Shown here in pieces: positions 29,184-38,636 of a stretch of DNA of 64,000 nucleotides (position 1 is its first letter; every line of letters begins with the position of its first letter). The translations under genes and the position numbers were made by a program. This DNA is from Burkholderia diffusa (GTDB taxonomy: Bacteria; Pseudomonadota; Gammaproteobacteria; Burkholderiales; Burkholderiaceae). A model generated the notes under the pieces. That model searched no databases and was not told where the DNA came from. It saw only the letters and a program-made list of their open reading frames with translations. The stretch lies in the NCBI RefSeq assembly GCF_001718315.1, contig NZ_CP013362.1, forward strand, positions 2,108,001-2,172,000, written 5' to 3'.

Positions 29184-29516
29184 TCAGCGCGACATCATGT
29201 TCATGCTGACGTTGTGCATCACCCACAGCGTGCCGACGATCAGGATCGCCGCGGTGAGCACGGTGTAGCTGAACGCCATCACGTTCCAGCGCTGGCCGGA
29301 CGAACCGTTCATGTGCAGGAAGTACACGAGGTGCACGACGATCTGCACGAACGCGAGTACGGCCAGCGCGATCAGCGATGCGTGCGGCGACAGCACGCCG
29401 CCCATCACGAGGCCGAACGACGCCGCCGTGAGCAGCACCGACAGGATGAAGCCGGCAACATAGCCGCCGACGCTGCCGTGCCCTTCTTCGAGTTGAGACG
29501 AATGCGAATGAGCCAT
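29184..29516 (-). CDS. cyoD: Cytochrome bo3 ubiquinol oxidase subunit IV
   Basis: A 110-residue integral membrane protein with three helices. It has the hydrophilic start MAHSHSSQLEEGHGS and then GGYVAGFILSVLLTAASF, typical of CyoD. Subunit IV supports assembly of the copper B site. Its start directly abuts the cyoC stop, and it is the last gene of the cyoABCD operon. No cyoE heme O synthase gene follows. Confidence 0.94.
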   Translation of the reverse strand: MAHSHSSQLEEGHGSVGGYVAGFILSVLLTAASFGLVMGGVLSPHASLIALAVLAFVQIVVHLVYFLHMNGSSGQRWNVMAFSYTVLTAAILIVGTLWVMHNVSMNMMSR

Positions 29517-30125
29517 TTAGATCACGCTCGCGAGATAGACAAAGGAAAACACGCAGATCCACACGATGTCGAGGAAGTGCCAGAAGAGGCTGAGGCACGT
29601 CAGGCGCCGCAGGTCGCGATCGGTCAGATCGCCGCCGCGCGATACGATCTGCCCGGCGAGCACGAGCATCCAAATCAGGCCGGCCGTCACGTGCAGTCCG
29701 TGCGTGCCGACCAGCGTGAAGAACGCCGACAGGAACGCGCTGCGCTGCGGGCCCGCGCCTTCCGCGATCAGGTGCGAGAACTCGCGCAATTCCATCGCGA
29801 GGAACGCCGCGCCCAGCACGAACGTCACCGCGAGCCACGCGAGCAGCGCACCGCGCCGTTGCTTGTACGCGGCCAGCATCGCGAAACCGTAGGTGATGCT
29901 CGACAGCAGCAGCGCGGCGGTTTCGACCGCGACGCCCGGAATGTCGAACAGGTCCTTCGCGGTCGGACCGCCCGCGTACTGGTTGCCGAGCACCGCGAAC
30001 GTCGCGAACAGCGCCGCGAAGATCACGCAGTCGGTCATCAGGTACAGCCAGAAGCCGAACACCGAGTGCGACGGCGGATGGTCATCGTGCTCGAGCAAGG
30101 TTGCGCTAAAGGTTTTCTGCAACAT
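29517..30125 (-). CDS. cyoC: Cytochrome bo3 ubiquinol oxidase subunit III
   Basis: A 202-residue, five-helix subunit. Characteristic segments are [37 protein letters not shown] and the end [16 protein letters not shown]. It is needed for assembly and stability of the oxidase. Its ATG overlaps the cyoB stop (TGATG) and its stop is followed at once by the cyoD start, so translation is coupled throughout. Confidence 0.96.
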   Translation of the reverse strand: MLQKTFSATLLEHDDHPPSHSVFGFWLYLMTDCVIFAALFATFAVLGNQYAGGPTAKDLFDIPGVAVETAALLLSSITYGFAMLAAYKQRRGALLAWLAVTFVLGAAFLAMELREFSHLIAEGAGPQRSAFLSAFFTLVGTHGLHVTAGLIWMLVLAGQIVSRGGDLTDRDLRRLTCLSLFWHFLDIVWICVFSFVYLASVI

Positions 30126-32131
30126 CAGTTGGCCTCCAGTTCCACGTCGTCGACGCGCGCGGCCACGCGCGCCGCCGGTTGCTTCTCTTCGATCCTGCGC
30201 ACCTTCGACGCCGGGATGTAGTAGCCGTCGTTGTCACGCGAGCTGTAGACCACGAGCGTCGCAATGATGCCGACCAGGCCGCCGATCGCCATCCACCAGA
30301 TGTGCCACACGAGCGCGAAACCCAGCACCAGGCTGAAGATCGCGACCACCAGGCCCGCACACGTGTTCGACGGCATGTGGATGTCGCGGATCGTCGCCGG
30401 GTTCGGCCGGCCGTCGCCACGCGCCTTCATGTCGGCGTACGCGTCGAGCGTGCGCACTTGCGGGATCACCGCGAAGTTGTACTCGGCCGGCGGCGACGAG
30501 GTCGCCCATTCCAGCGTGCGACCGCCCCACGGATCGCCCGTGGTATCGCGGTATGCCGGCAGGTTGCGGTTGCGGATGCTGACGACCAGTTGCAGCAGTT
30601 GGCACGCGATGCCGATCGCGATCAGCACGGCGCCGAACGCGGCCACCAGCAGCCACGGATGCCATGCCGGGTTGTCGTAGTGATTCAGTCGCCGCGTCAT
30701 GCCCATGAAGCCGAGCACGTAGAGCGGCACGAACGCGACGTAGAAGCCGACCTGCCAGAACCAGAACGCGGCCTTGCCGAGCTTCTCGTTCAGTTTGAAG
30801 CCGAACGCCTTCGGGAACCAGTAGTTGAAGCCCGCGAGGTACCCGAACAGCACGCCGCCGATGATCACATTGTGGAAGTGCGCGATCAGGAACAGGCTGT
30901 TGTGCAGCACGAAGTCCGCGCCCGGGATCGCCATCATCACACCGGTCATGCCACCGAGCGTGAACGTGACCATGAAGCCGATCGTCCACAGCACGGGCGT
31001 CGTGAATTCGATCCGGCCGCGGTACATCGTGAACAGCCAGTTGAACACCTTCACGCCGGTGGGAATCGCGATGATCATCGTCATGATCCCGAAGAACGCG
31101 TTCACGTTCGCACCGGAGCCCATCGTGAAGAAGTGATGCAGCCACACGAGGAACGACAACACCATGATCGCGCAGCTTGCATACACCATTGTCTTGTAGC
31201 CGAACAGCGGCTTCTTCGAGAACGTCGCGATGACTTCCGAGAAGATGCCGAACGCCGGCAGGATCAGGATGTAAACCTCGGGATGGCCCCACGCCCAGAT
31301 CAGGTTCAGGTACAACATCGCGTTGCCGCCGGCTTCGTTCGTGAAGAAGTGCATGCCGAGGTAACGGTCGAGGCCGAGCAGCGCGAGCGTTGCGGTCAGG
31401 ATCGGGAACGACGCCATGATCAGCACGTTCGTGCAGAGCGCCGTCCACGTGAACACCGGCATCTTCATCAGCGTCATGCCGGGCGCGCGCATCTTGATGA
31501 TCGTCACGAAGAAGTTCACGCCGGTCAGCAGCGTGCCGACACCCGAGATCTGCAGCGCCCACAGGTAGTAATCGACCCCTACCCCCGGACTGAACTGCAG
31601 CTCCGACAGCGGCGGATACGCGAGCCAGCCCGTCTGCGCGAACTCGCCGATGACGAGCGACACGTTGATCAGGATCGCGCTGACTGCCGTCATCCAGAAG
31701 GACAGCGAGTTGATGAACGGAAACGCGACGTCGCGTGCGCCGATCTGAAGCGGCACGACGAGGTTCATCAGGCCGACCATGAACACCATCGCCATGAAGA
31801 AGATCATGATCACGCCGTGCGCGGTGAAGATCTGGTCATAGTGGTGCGGCGGCAGGTAGCCGGGCGCGTTGTACGCGAGCGCGAGCTGCATGCGCATCAT
31901 GATTGCGTCGGCGAAGCCGCGCAGCAGCATGATCAGCGCGACGATGATGTACATCACGCCGAGTTTCTTGTGGTCGACCGTCGTCAGCCATTCCGTCCAC
32001 AGCCACTTCCAGCGGCCGGTGATCGTCAGCGCGGCGAGGATGCCCAGCACGACCAGCCCCATGAAGGCACCTGCCCCCATGATGATGGGCTGATCGAACG
32101 GGATCGCCGATAGTGTGAGTTTGCCGAACAT
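30125..32131 (-). CDS. cyoB: Cytochrome bo3 ubiquinol oxidase subunit I
   Basis: The 668-residue catalytic subunit of the proton-pumping heme-copper oxidase that reduces O2 with quinol. It has about 15 membrane segments. [17 protein letters not shown] carries the Glu of the D-channel exit and the Tyr-His pair of the binuclear centre; [10 protein letters not shown] holds the two copper B histidines; [12 protein letters not shown] holds the heme ligands. The D-channel Asn/Asp region [15 protein letters not shown] is intact. It is co-transcribed with cyoA (3-base gap) and cyoC. Confidence 0.97.
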   Translation of the reverse strand: MFGKLTLSAIPFDQPIIMGAGAFMGLVVLGILAALTITGRWKWLWTEWLTTVDHKKLGVMYIIVALIMLLRGFADAIMMRMQLALAYNAPGYLPPHHYDQIFTAHGVIMIFFMAMVFMVGLMNLVVPLQIGARDVAFPFINSLSFWMTAVSAILINVSLVIGEFAQTGWLAYPPLSELQFSPGVGVDYYLWALQISGVGTLLTGVNFFVTIIKMRAPGMTLMKMPVFTWTALCTNVLIMASFPILTATLALLGLDRYLGMHFFTNEAGGNAMLYLNLIWAWGHPEVYILILPAFGIFSEVIATFSKKPLFGYKTMVYASCAIMVLSFLVWLHHFFTMGSGANVNAFFGIMTMIIAIPTGVKVFNWLFTMYRGRIEFTTPVLWTIGFMVTFTLGGMTGVMMAIPGADFVLHNSLFLIAHFHNVIIGGVLFGYLAGFNYWFPKAFGFKLNEKLGKAAFWFWQVGFYVAFVPLYVLGFMGMTRRLNHYDNPAWHPWLLVAAFGAVLIAIGIACQLLQLVVSIRNRNLPAYRDTTGDPWGGRTLEWATSSPPAEYNFAVIPQVRTLDAYADMKARGDGRPNPATIRDIHMPSNTCAGLVVAIFSLVLGFALVWHIWWMAIGGLVGIIATLVVYSSRDNDGYYIPASKVRRIEEKQPAARVAARVDDVELEAN

Positions 32132-32134
32132 GCG

Positions 32135-33022
32135 TTACCCCTTCGTGCCGCAGGCGGCGTCCTTCAGGTCGAGGACGTGGCCATCGTTGTATTTCGCGAT
32201 GATGTTGTGGAAGAGCCGCGGATCGACCGACGAGAAGTAGCGCACGGGCGCCTTCTCGCTCGGCTGCGCGACGGTGCCGTACACGGTCGCGTCGAGCCGG
32301 TCGGGCGAAGCCTTCACCTTCTGCACCCACGCGTCGAACTGCTCGCGCGGCTCGGCGAGCGTGCGGAATTTCATGTCGGAGAAACCGCGGCCGCTGAAGT
32401 TGGCGGAGGTGCCCGCGTAGTCGCCGGCTTCGTCGGCGATCAGGTGCAGGCGCGTCTGCATGCCGGCCATCGCGTACACCTGGCCGCCGAGTTGCGGAAT
32501 GAAGAACGAGTTCATCACCGAATCCGACGTGATGCGGAAGTTCACCGGCGTGCCGACCGGAATCGCGAGCTGGTTCACCGACGCGATGCCGAGCTCCGGA
32601 TAGATGAACAGCCACTTCCAGTCGAGCGCGACGACCTCGACGTCGATCGGCTTCACCGACGACTCGAGCGGCTTGTACGGATCGAGCTCGTGCGTGGTTT
32701 TCCACGTGAGCACGCCGAGAAACAGGATGATCAGCGTCGGCACCGTCCAGATCACGACCTCGATCGCGGTCGAGTGCGACCAGTTCGGCGCGTAGGCGGC
32801 GTTGCGGTTCGACGCGCGGTAGCGCCACGCGAACCACAGCGTGAGCAGGATCACCGGCACGACGACGACCAGCATCGCCCACGTCGACGTTGCGATCAGC
32901 GCCTTTTCAGCGGCGCCGACGCTTCCTTTCGGATTTAGTACATCTAAATTACAGCCTGACAGGCTCAGCGCCGCGCCGATCGATATCAGCGCCGTCCAGC
33001 CTCTTGAAGCTTTTCTTTTCAT
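32135..33022 (-). CDS. cyoA: Cytochrome bo3 ubiquinol oxidase subunit II
   Basis: A 295-residue subunit with an N-terminal lipoprotein signal ending LSLSGC, two membrane helices and a periplasmic cupredoxin domain. The CuA ligands of cytochrome c oxidases are absent, as expected for a quinol oxidase. SVMNSFFIPQLGGQVYAMAG is a clear CyoA signature. The start is ATG 33022; a GTG one codon earlier is possible. It is the first gene of the operon. The 280 bases upstream contain a CTGT-N3-ACAG dyad within a longer TCTG/CAGA repeat near 33148-33164, but no strong promoter. Confidence 0.95.
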   Translation of the reverse strand: MKRKASRGWTALISIGAALSLSGCNLDVLNPKGSVGAAEKALIATSTWAMLVVVVPVILLTLWFAWRYRASNRNAAYAPNWSHSTAIEVVIWTVPTLIILFLGVLTWKTTHELDPYKPLESSVKPIDVEVVALDWKWLFIYPELGIASVNQLAIPVGTPVNFRITSDSVMNSFFIPQLGGQVYAMAGMQTRLHLIADEAGDYAGTSANFSGRGFSDMKFRTLAEPREQFDAWVQKVKASPDRLDATVYGTVAQPSEKAPVRYFSSVDPRLFHNIIAKYNDGHVLDLKDAACGTKG

Positions 33023-33302
33023 CACACAGCCCGAGGGTCATTGAATCCGTTGCGTATGCCCGATGCGCATTCGATCCACGAAAGTGGCCGAATCATACGT
33101 CGCGCGGGTGCGACGAAAAACCGGCGGATGCGGCAAATCATCATTGCAAAATCTGCTGTGAGACAGATTGTCGCGGGGCAATTTCACGCAGCCGGAGGGC
33201 GAGCGCGAGCCGGCGCGGACGCCGCCCGCGCCGGCCCGGATGGATCTGCGCACAACCCTCGCGTCGTCGTGCGACGCTAGCGTTGTGCGCGACGTCACGC
33301 GA

Positions 33303-34829
33303 TCAGCCGTGCGTCGCCGCCACGTACGCCTGCGCGGGCGCGCCGTCGTCCCCGGCCGGCAGCTTCGAATGGCTGGCGTCGTCGATCAGCCGCGCGACGG
33401 TCGGGTCGATCGCGTCGGTGAACGGCTTCGGATCGACGCCGACCATCAGCACGACCAGCGCGAGCGATGCGAACATCACGATTTCGCGGCGGCTGAGGTC
33501 GGCGAGCTTCGCGATGCGCGCGCTCGCGACCTTGCCGAACACGACGCGCTTGACCATCCACAACGTGTACGACGCGCTGAGAATCAGCGTGAGCGCCGCG
33601 ATTGCGCCGATCCAGAAGTTGACGCGAATCGCGCCCATGATGACCATGAACTCGCCGACGAAGCCCGACGTGCCCGGCAGGCCGATGTTGGCCATCGCGA
33701 ACAGCAGCGCGAACGTCGCGAAGCGCGGCATCACGCCCGCCACGCCGCCGTACGCGGCGATCTCGCGCTGCTTCGTGCGATCGACGAGCACGCTCACGCA
33801 AAGCAGCATCGCGCCCGCAACGAAGCCGTACGACACGAGCTGAACAATCGCGCCTTCGACGCCGATCCGGTTGAACAGGAACAGCCCGAGCGTGACGATC
33901 CCCATGTGCGCGACCGTCGAATAGGCAAGCAGCTTGCCGAGATCGGTCTGCGCGAGCGCGATCAGGCTCGCGTAGACGATCGCGAACAACGACAGCGCGA
34001 TCACGGCCGGCGCGAAGAAGTGGCTCGCGTCCGGCGTGATCGGCAGCGCGAAGCGCAGGAAGCCGTAGCCGCCGAGCTTGAGCATCGCGAGCATCAGCGC
34101 CGCGCCGGTCGGGCCGTCCGTGTAGACGTCGCGCAGCCACGTATGCACCGGCCACATCGGCACCTTGACCGCGAACGCGGCGAAGAAGCCGAGGAACACC
34201 AGCAACTGCGGCGCGAAGCCGAGCTGCAGCGTGCGCCATGCATTCATGTCGAACGTATGAGACTTCGCGTACAGGTACAGCATCGCCATCAAGAGCAGCA
34301 GCGAACCCGCGAACGAGATGAAGAAGAACTTCACCGCCGCGTAGACGCGCCGCTCCCTGCCCCACGTGCCGATCAGCAGGTACAGCGGAATCAGCGTCGC
34401 CTCGAAGAAGATGAAGAACAGCAGCGCGTCCTGTGCGACGAACACGCCGACCATCAGCCCCGACAGGATCAGGAACGACGCGTAGTACTGCGCGACGCGC
34501 ACCGTCACCGACTCCCACGATGCGATCACGACGACGAGCGTCGTGAAGGCGGTCAGCACGACGAGCCACAGCGACGCGCCGTCGATCCCGACGCGCCAGC
34601 CGGCGTTGAAGGCCGCCAGCCAGTTGCGCGTCTCGGAAAACTGCATCGCGGCCGAGTGGGAATCGAAACCGGTGACGAGCGGCACGACGGCGGCCAGCCC
34701 AGCGAGTGCGCCGACGAGCGCGATCAGTCTCGTGCGATGCGGATGATGGTCGGAACCCGCGCGCAGCAGGCACGCACCGAACAGAATCGGAACCCAGATC
34801 GCCAGGCTCAGGAAGGGGAAATCATGCAT
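33303..34829 (-). CDS. NuoM-like NADH-quinone oxidoreductase subunit M, stand-alone
   Basis: A 508-residue polytopic protein (14 or so helices) of the NuoM / Mrp antiporter family. It has SLAIWVPILFGA at the start and FEATLIPLYLLIGTWG, with the Glu used in proton pumping, and KVPMWPVHTWLRD with the conserved Lys. The Lys of LAYSTVAHMGIV-type helices is present. No other nuo gene is next to it; the upstream gene is a glycosyltransferase and the downstream one is cyoA. ATG 34829 (MHDFPFL) is preceded by AAGG. It may work as an ion-translocating subunit alone or with partners encoded elsewhere. Confidence 0.88.
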   Translation of the reverse strand: MHDFPFLSLAIWVPILFGACLLRAGSDHHPHRTRLIALVGALAGLAAVVPLVTGFDSHSAAMQFSETRNWLAAFNAGWRVGIDGASLWLVVLTAFTTLVVVIASWESVTVRVAQYYASFLILSGLMVGVFVAQDALLFFIFFEATLIPLYLLIGTWGRERRVYAAVKFFFISFAGSLLLLMAMLYLYAKSHTFDMNAWRTLQLGFAPQLLVFLGFFAAFAVKVPMWPVHTWLRDVYTDGPTGAALMLAMLKLGGYGFLRFALPITPDASHFFAPAVIALSLFAIVYASLIALAQTDLGKLLAYSTVAHMGIVTLGLFLFNRIGVEGAIVQLVSYGFVAGAMLLCVSVLVDRTKQREIAAYGGVAGVMPRFATFALLFAMANIGLPGTSGFVGEFMVIMGAIRVNFWIGAIAALTLILSASYTLWMVKRVVFGKVASARIAKLADLSRREIVMFASLALVVLMVGVDPKPFTDAIDPTVARLIDDASHSKLPAGDDGAPAQAYVAATHG

Positions 34830-35277
34830 GTCAACAGGCCTTGAGAAGGTCGCGCACTGCATTCGGAACAGGCGTGACGAAAGGAACGAAATCAAATCGA
34901 CAGATAGATTTCGTGAATCGCCAATGTTGGCAAAATGTAAAGCGGAATCAGCGCGAAGGTTGACGCCACTCAAGCGCAATCGGGTTAACCAGCATAAGGC
35001 GATTGATTATTTTTTGCATCGCAGCAAAGCTCCCTTCCACGATGCCTGGATAGCCTACTGATTTTTATGAGTAATTTTTTGTATTGCGACGAGGCGTCGA
35101 TCGCGTGAGTCGGTGCGAAGCCGCATTTTTGTCTGAAGACCGGCTCTTCGGAGTGCAAGCGGCGAATACGGGGAAGGATGAATGAGATCGATTCAATCCT
35201 TACATCGATGCTTTCGTTTTTATTCAGACGATCGACGATCGCCGCGCGCCGAACCAGCGGAGTCGCGGCGCATTCCG
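34830..35277. other. 448-base intergenic stretch, AT-richer than its surroundings
   Basis: No gene is evident. It must hold the promoter of the NuoM-like gene. TTGAGT (about 34971) with a TGATTC 17 bases on is only a weak candidate on the minus strand. Runs such as TTTTTATGAGTAATTTTTTG (around 35065) give it a lower GC content than either neighbour, which may mark old insertion or decay. Confidence 0.4.
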
Positions 35278-36651
35278 TCAGCGGTGATGGCTCAGCCTGT
35301 CCCACACGCGCATTGTCACCGCTCGATAGTGATTGTGTTGCGCGGGAAAATGGACGAAACGGCTGTCGCGCGTCGCATAGACCGGCGACGACGCGAGCGA
35401 CGTCGCATCGACGATGTAGCGCGCGTCGATCATGCCTGCTTCCAGCAGTTCGACGTAGATCGCTTGCTGGTCGCCGCCGCTCGCGTAGACCGACGACCGA
35501 TCGTCGAAGCTCTCGATGCGCGCGCATATGCGCTCGACGAGTTCGCGCATCGGCGCAACGTTGCGCACGCCGATCATGCACGAGTTGATCGCCCAGGCCG
35601 TGTGATCGGTGCCGATCACGAAATCGCGGCCGTCGATCACGCTGTCGACCGTCTGCCGCTGATCGATCGCGAGGATGTCCGCATCGACCCAGAACACGAA
35701 CGCGTGATCCGGCAGATGTTCGCGAATCAGGTGCAGCTTCGCCCAGTTCGCATCGACGCCGGCTGGTACGAACGCGGGAGGTTCGCGATACGCGTGGTAC
35801 GCATAGCCGTGTCGCGTGCAATAGCGAACGAAGTTCTCTTCGTGAACATCGCCGTAACCCGCGATGTGCGACGTGTGCAGGCTGACGAACGCGATATCCG
35901 CATACGGGTTCAGGTGCCGTGCCGGCGCGCGCGTTCGCTGCTGCGCGGCACGCCAATCGTCCATCGCGCGCGAATGGTCGCCCCGCTGAACGCGCGCCGC
36001 ATCGTCGACGAGCGCGAGCACGTAGCGAAAGTCATAGTCGGGCGTCGGCGCCCATACGCCCTCGATCTGTTGCCATTCGGGCGCGTGGTGCGCCACGAGC
36101 GGATGCGCGCCGACGACATCGTCGATCGCGAGCCCGTCGCCCCACACCGTCTGGGCCGACGCGAAATAGCCGGTCGCGAGCGGCTGATCGAACGGCAGCG
36201 GCGGGAAGTGCTCGGCAAGCAGCGTCGCCTCGCATGCATGTTGCCGCTCGGGCAGGTGCATCGCCCACTTGCCCAGCTCGACCACCAGCTTGCGCAGGCA
36301 TTCGCGCACGTCGGACACGTTACGAAAGATCATGCCGCTCGCGGCGGGCAACGGCGACTTCGACGTCTGCGTCGTGACGATTGCGTCATACCCGTCCGCG
36401 ACATCCGGCAGCGCATGCTGGCCGAACACCACCGAGAACGGATCGAGCACGAGCAGCAACGCGCCCTGCTCCATCGCGACGAGCTGCGCGATGATCGCGT
36501 GGTACTTGTGCAGCACCTGCTGGCGCTCGCCGTATACATGCGTGCCGTCAACGATCGCGTGCCGGTAGCCGCGGCCCCGCGCGTAACGTTCGTGATTCTC
36601 GACGAGCCCGTCGACGGGTCGATGCGAAAGGATGGTCAGTACGGAATGCAT
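35278..36651 (-). CDS. Putative GT34-like glycosyltransferase with internal duplication
   Basis: A 457-residue protein. The C-terminal half (about 265-420) looks like a GT-A fold galactosyl/mannosyl transferase: NWAKLHLIREHL is followed by FVFWVDADILAID, with a DxD metal-binding motif at 323-325. The N-terminal half (1-~170) shows the same order by eye: QVLHKYHAIIAQ, then LLLVLDPFSVVFG, in which the DxD position (Asp70) is DPF, and later SGMIFRNVSDVRECLRKL, which parallels SCMIGVRNVAPMRELVERI in the second half. I read this as a duplicated domain with one degenerate site. The substrate is unknown, perhaps surface polysaccharide. No signal peptide. It is monocistronic between the NuoM-like gene and tRNA-Ser. 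Confidence 0.72.
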   Translation of the reverse strand: MHSVLTILSHRPVDGLVENHERYARGRGYRHAIVDGTHVYGERQQVLHKYHAIIAQLVAMEQGALLLVLDPFSVVFGQHALPDVADGYDAIVTTQTSKSPLPAASGMIFRNVSDVRECLRKLVVELGKWAMHLPERQHACEATLLAEHFPPLPFDQPLATGYFASAQTVWGDGLAIDDVVGAHPLVAHHAPEWQQIEGVWAPTPDYDFRYVLALVDDAARVQRGDHSRAMDDWRAAQQRTRAPARHLNPYADIAFVSLHTSHIAGYGDVHEENFVRYCTRHGYAYHAYREPPAFVPAGVDANWAKLHLIREHLPDHAFVFWVDADILAIDQRQTVDSVIDGRDFVIGTDHTAWAINSCMIGVRNVAPMRELVERICARIESFDDRSSVYASGGDQQAIYVELLEAGMIDARYIVDATSLASSPVYATRDSRFVHFPAQHNHYRAVTMRVWDRLSHHR

Positions 36652-36783
36652 GCGTGCCGGAACCCCGGATTGAGCCGCGCGAGGCGATACGCCTATTTAG
36701 CGCATGAGCGCCGCTCAAGTCGAGCATTGATTGGCTGTCCGGACGAAGCGTGACGCCGGGCGACGCGCGCGAAAACGCAGCGG

Positions 36784-36825
36784 AAAAAGAAAAAGCCCCG
36801 CAAGTCCGAGAACTTGCGGGGCTTT
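36784..36825 (-). terminator. Terminator of tRNA-Ser
   Basis: A 14-bp perfect stem (AAAGCCCCGCAAGT 36792-36805 with its complement 36812-36825), 12 bases downstream of the tRNA on the minus strand and followed by a T-rich tract. Confidence 0.9.
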
Positions 36826-36836
36826 GTCACCGCTTT

Positions 36837-36930
36837 TGGCGGAGACGGAGGGATTCGAACCCTCGATCCAGGTTTTGGCCCAGATGCTCCCTTAGCAGGG
36901 GAGTGCCTTCGACCTCTCGGCCACGTCTCC
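36837..36930 (-). tRNA. tRNA-Ser (GCT)
   Basis: A 94-base class II tRNA with a long variable arm and encoded CCA, starting GGAGACGTGG. The anticodon loop CTGCTAA gives GCT, which reads AGC/AGU. It has its own promoter and terminator and sits between the glycosyltransferase gene and lysC. Confidence 0.97.
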
Positions 36931-36973
36931 CAAACTTTCGCTCGCACCAGGGAGGCAGTGCGACGAGAACGAG

Positions 36974-37002
36974 ATAATATAGGGTTTCGAACCGTGCGTC
37001 AA
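36974..37002 (-). promoter_or_regulatory. Promoter of tRNA-Ser
   Basis: On the minus strand TTGACG (37002-36997), a 17-base spacer and TATTAT (36979-36974), close to consensus at both hexamers. Start is expected near 36967, giving a leader of about 37 bases. Confidence 0.82.
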
Positions 37003-37007
37003 TTTCC

Positions 37008-37033
37008 GTGATGCATTTTCTTCAATGCATCAC
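37008..37033. other. 10-bp perfect hairpin between lysC and tRNA-Ser
   Basis: GTGATGCATT and AATGCATCAC surround a 6-base loop. On the minus strand it follows the lysC stop by 7 bases. A T-run precedes it and none follows, so it is not a standard terminator; it may act as a 3'-end stabiliser or help end lysC transcription. Confidence 0.55.
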
Positions 37034-37040
37034 AAAAAAT

Positions 37041-38294
37041 TCACGCTGCCTGGTCGAGTTCGAATGCCTTGTGCAGCGCGCGGACGGCCAGCTCCATGTA
37101 TTTCTCGTCGATCAGCACCGAAATCTTGATTTCGGACGTCGAGATCATCTGGATGTTGATGCCCTCTTCCGACAGCGTGCGGAACATCTTGCTCGCGACG
37201 CCCACGTGCGAACGCATGCCGACGCCGACGACCGACACCTTCGACACCTTCGGGTCGCCCTGCACGCGCTCGGCGCTCACATGGCCCTGCACCTGGTTGG
37301 TGAGGATGTCCATTGCCTTCTGGTAGTCGCCGCGACCGACCGTGAACGTGAAATCCGTCTTCCCTTCGACGCTCTGGTTCTGGATGATCATGTCGACGTC
37401 GACGTTCGCGTCGGCGACCGGGCCGAGGATCTGATACGCGATGCCCGGCTTGTCGGGCACACCCATCACCGCAATGCGTGCTTCGTCGCGCTGGAACGCG
37501 ATGCCGGAAATGACTGCCTTTTCCATGGTCTCGTCTTCTTCAAAAGTAATCAGGGTGCCCGAGCGCATTTCTTCGTCGAGCGCAATCAGCGGATCGGTCA
37601 GGCTCGACAACACACGCGTCTTCACCTGGTATTTGCCGGCGAATTCGACCGAGCGGATCTGCAGGACCTTCGAGCCGAGGCTGGCCATTTCCAGCATTTC
37701 CTCGAACGTCACGCGATCGAGGCGTCGCGCCTCTTCGACCACGCGCGGGTCGGTCGTGTAGACGCCGTCGACGTCCGTGTAGATCAGGCACTCTTCCGCG
37801 TCCAGCGCGGCCGCGACCGCCACTGCCGACGTGTCCGAGCCGCCGCGGCCCAGCGTCGTGATGTGGCCATCCGGATCGACGCCCTGGAAACCGGTGATGA
37901 TCACGACCTTGCCGGCGTTCAGATCGGCTTTCACGCGCTCGTCGTCGATCGAGTGGATACGCGCCTTCGTGAACGCGCTGTCGGTCTTGATCGGCACTTG
38001 CCAGCCGGCATAGCTCACGGCCTCGACGCCGATTTCCTGCAGCGCGATCGACAGCAGGCCGACGCTGACCTGCTCGCCGGTCGACGCGATCATGTCGAGC
38101 TCACGCGGGCTCGGCTGGCTCGAAATCTCTTTTGCGAGACCGAGCAGACGGTTGGTTTCGCCGGACATCGCCGACGGCACGACCACCATCTGGTGCCCGG
38201 CCTGATGCCATTTTGCGACGCGTTTCGCGACGTTCTTGATGCGCTCGACCGAGCCCATCGAAGTGCCGCCGTATTTGTGTACGATGAGTGCCAT
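37041..38294 (-). CDS. lysC: Aspartate kinase
   Basis: It phosphorylates aspartate in the first step of the lysine, methionine and threonine pathway. The 417-residue protein starts [15 protein letters not shown] (kinase motif KYGGTS) and has the [13 protein letters not shown] loop. Two ACT domains fill the C-terminal third (about residues 265-415), including [13 protein letters not shown] and [20 protein letters not shown], the regulatory lysine/threonine site. Together with dapA in this window it supplies diaminopimelate. The C-terminal regulatory ACT pair indicates an alpha2beta2-type enzyme; the internal beta start was not searched for. Confidence 0.96.
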   Translation of the reverse strand: MALIVHKYGGTSMGSVERIKNVAKRVAKWHQAGHQMVVVPSAMSGETNRLLGLAKEISSQPSPRELDMIASTGEQVSVGLLSIALQEIGVEAVSYAGWQVPIKTDSAFTKARIHSIDDERVKADLNAGKVVIITGFQGVDPDGHITTLGRGGSDTSAVAVAAALDAEECLIYTDVDGVYTTDPRVVEEARRLDRVTFEEMLEMASLGSKVLQIRSVEFAGKYQVKTRVLSSLTDPLIALDEEMRSGTLITFEEDETMEKAVISGIAFQRDEARIAVMGVPDKPGIAYQILGPVADANVDVDMIIQNQSVEGKTDFTFTVGRGDYQKAMDILTNQVQGHVSAERVQGDPKVSKVSVVGVGMRSHVGVASKMFRTLSEEGINIQMISTSEIKISVLIDEKYMELAVRALHKAFELDQAA

Positions 38295-38636
38295 TGTCGT
38301 TCTGAACTGAAGGAGAAGCCGCACGGGCGCGCTGGGCAGGCCGCGTTGCCGTTCGGTCACGCGGCTTGTGGCTGTGGACGGACGACGAGGGGAACGGCTG
38401 GGACGCAACACGCAAGCGTGACGGATTTTGCCCGGAAGGCCGATCAGGCCGCGCAAACCGGGTACGTCACGCGGAAAACCTGCACAAATCGCTCAAAAAT
38501 CGAGCCGAGCAAACGACCGAGCGTACCCGATAGAGGCCCGCTTGACAAGCCGCTCGCCGGTTCGGCAAGCGTTCCGGCGCTGTTTACCAAATGGTGAAAA
38601 CCGGCGCGCGATCGTGCGGCCGGAAGCGTGCCGCCG
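38295..38636. other. 342-base leader/promoter region of lysC
   Basis: On the minus strand TTGTCA (38548-38543), a 17-base spacer and TACGCT (38525-38520) form a plausible promoter, giving a leader of about 220 bases. I see no lysine riboswitch core or coding sequence in it. Confidence 0.5.

Noticed and set aside
38295..38510. Lysine riboswitch in the lysC leader
   Set aside because: The conserved L-box core and helices could not be found by eye, and this riboswitch is not usual in Betaproteobacteria.
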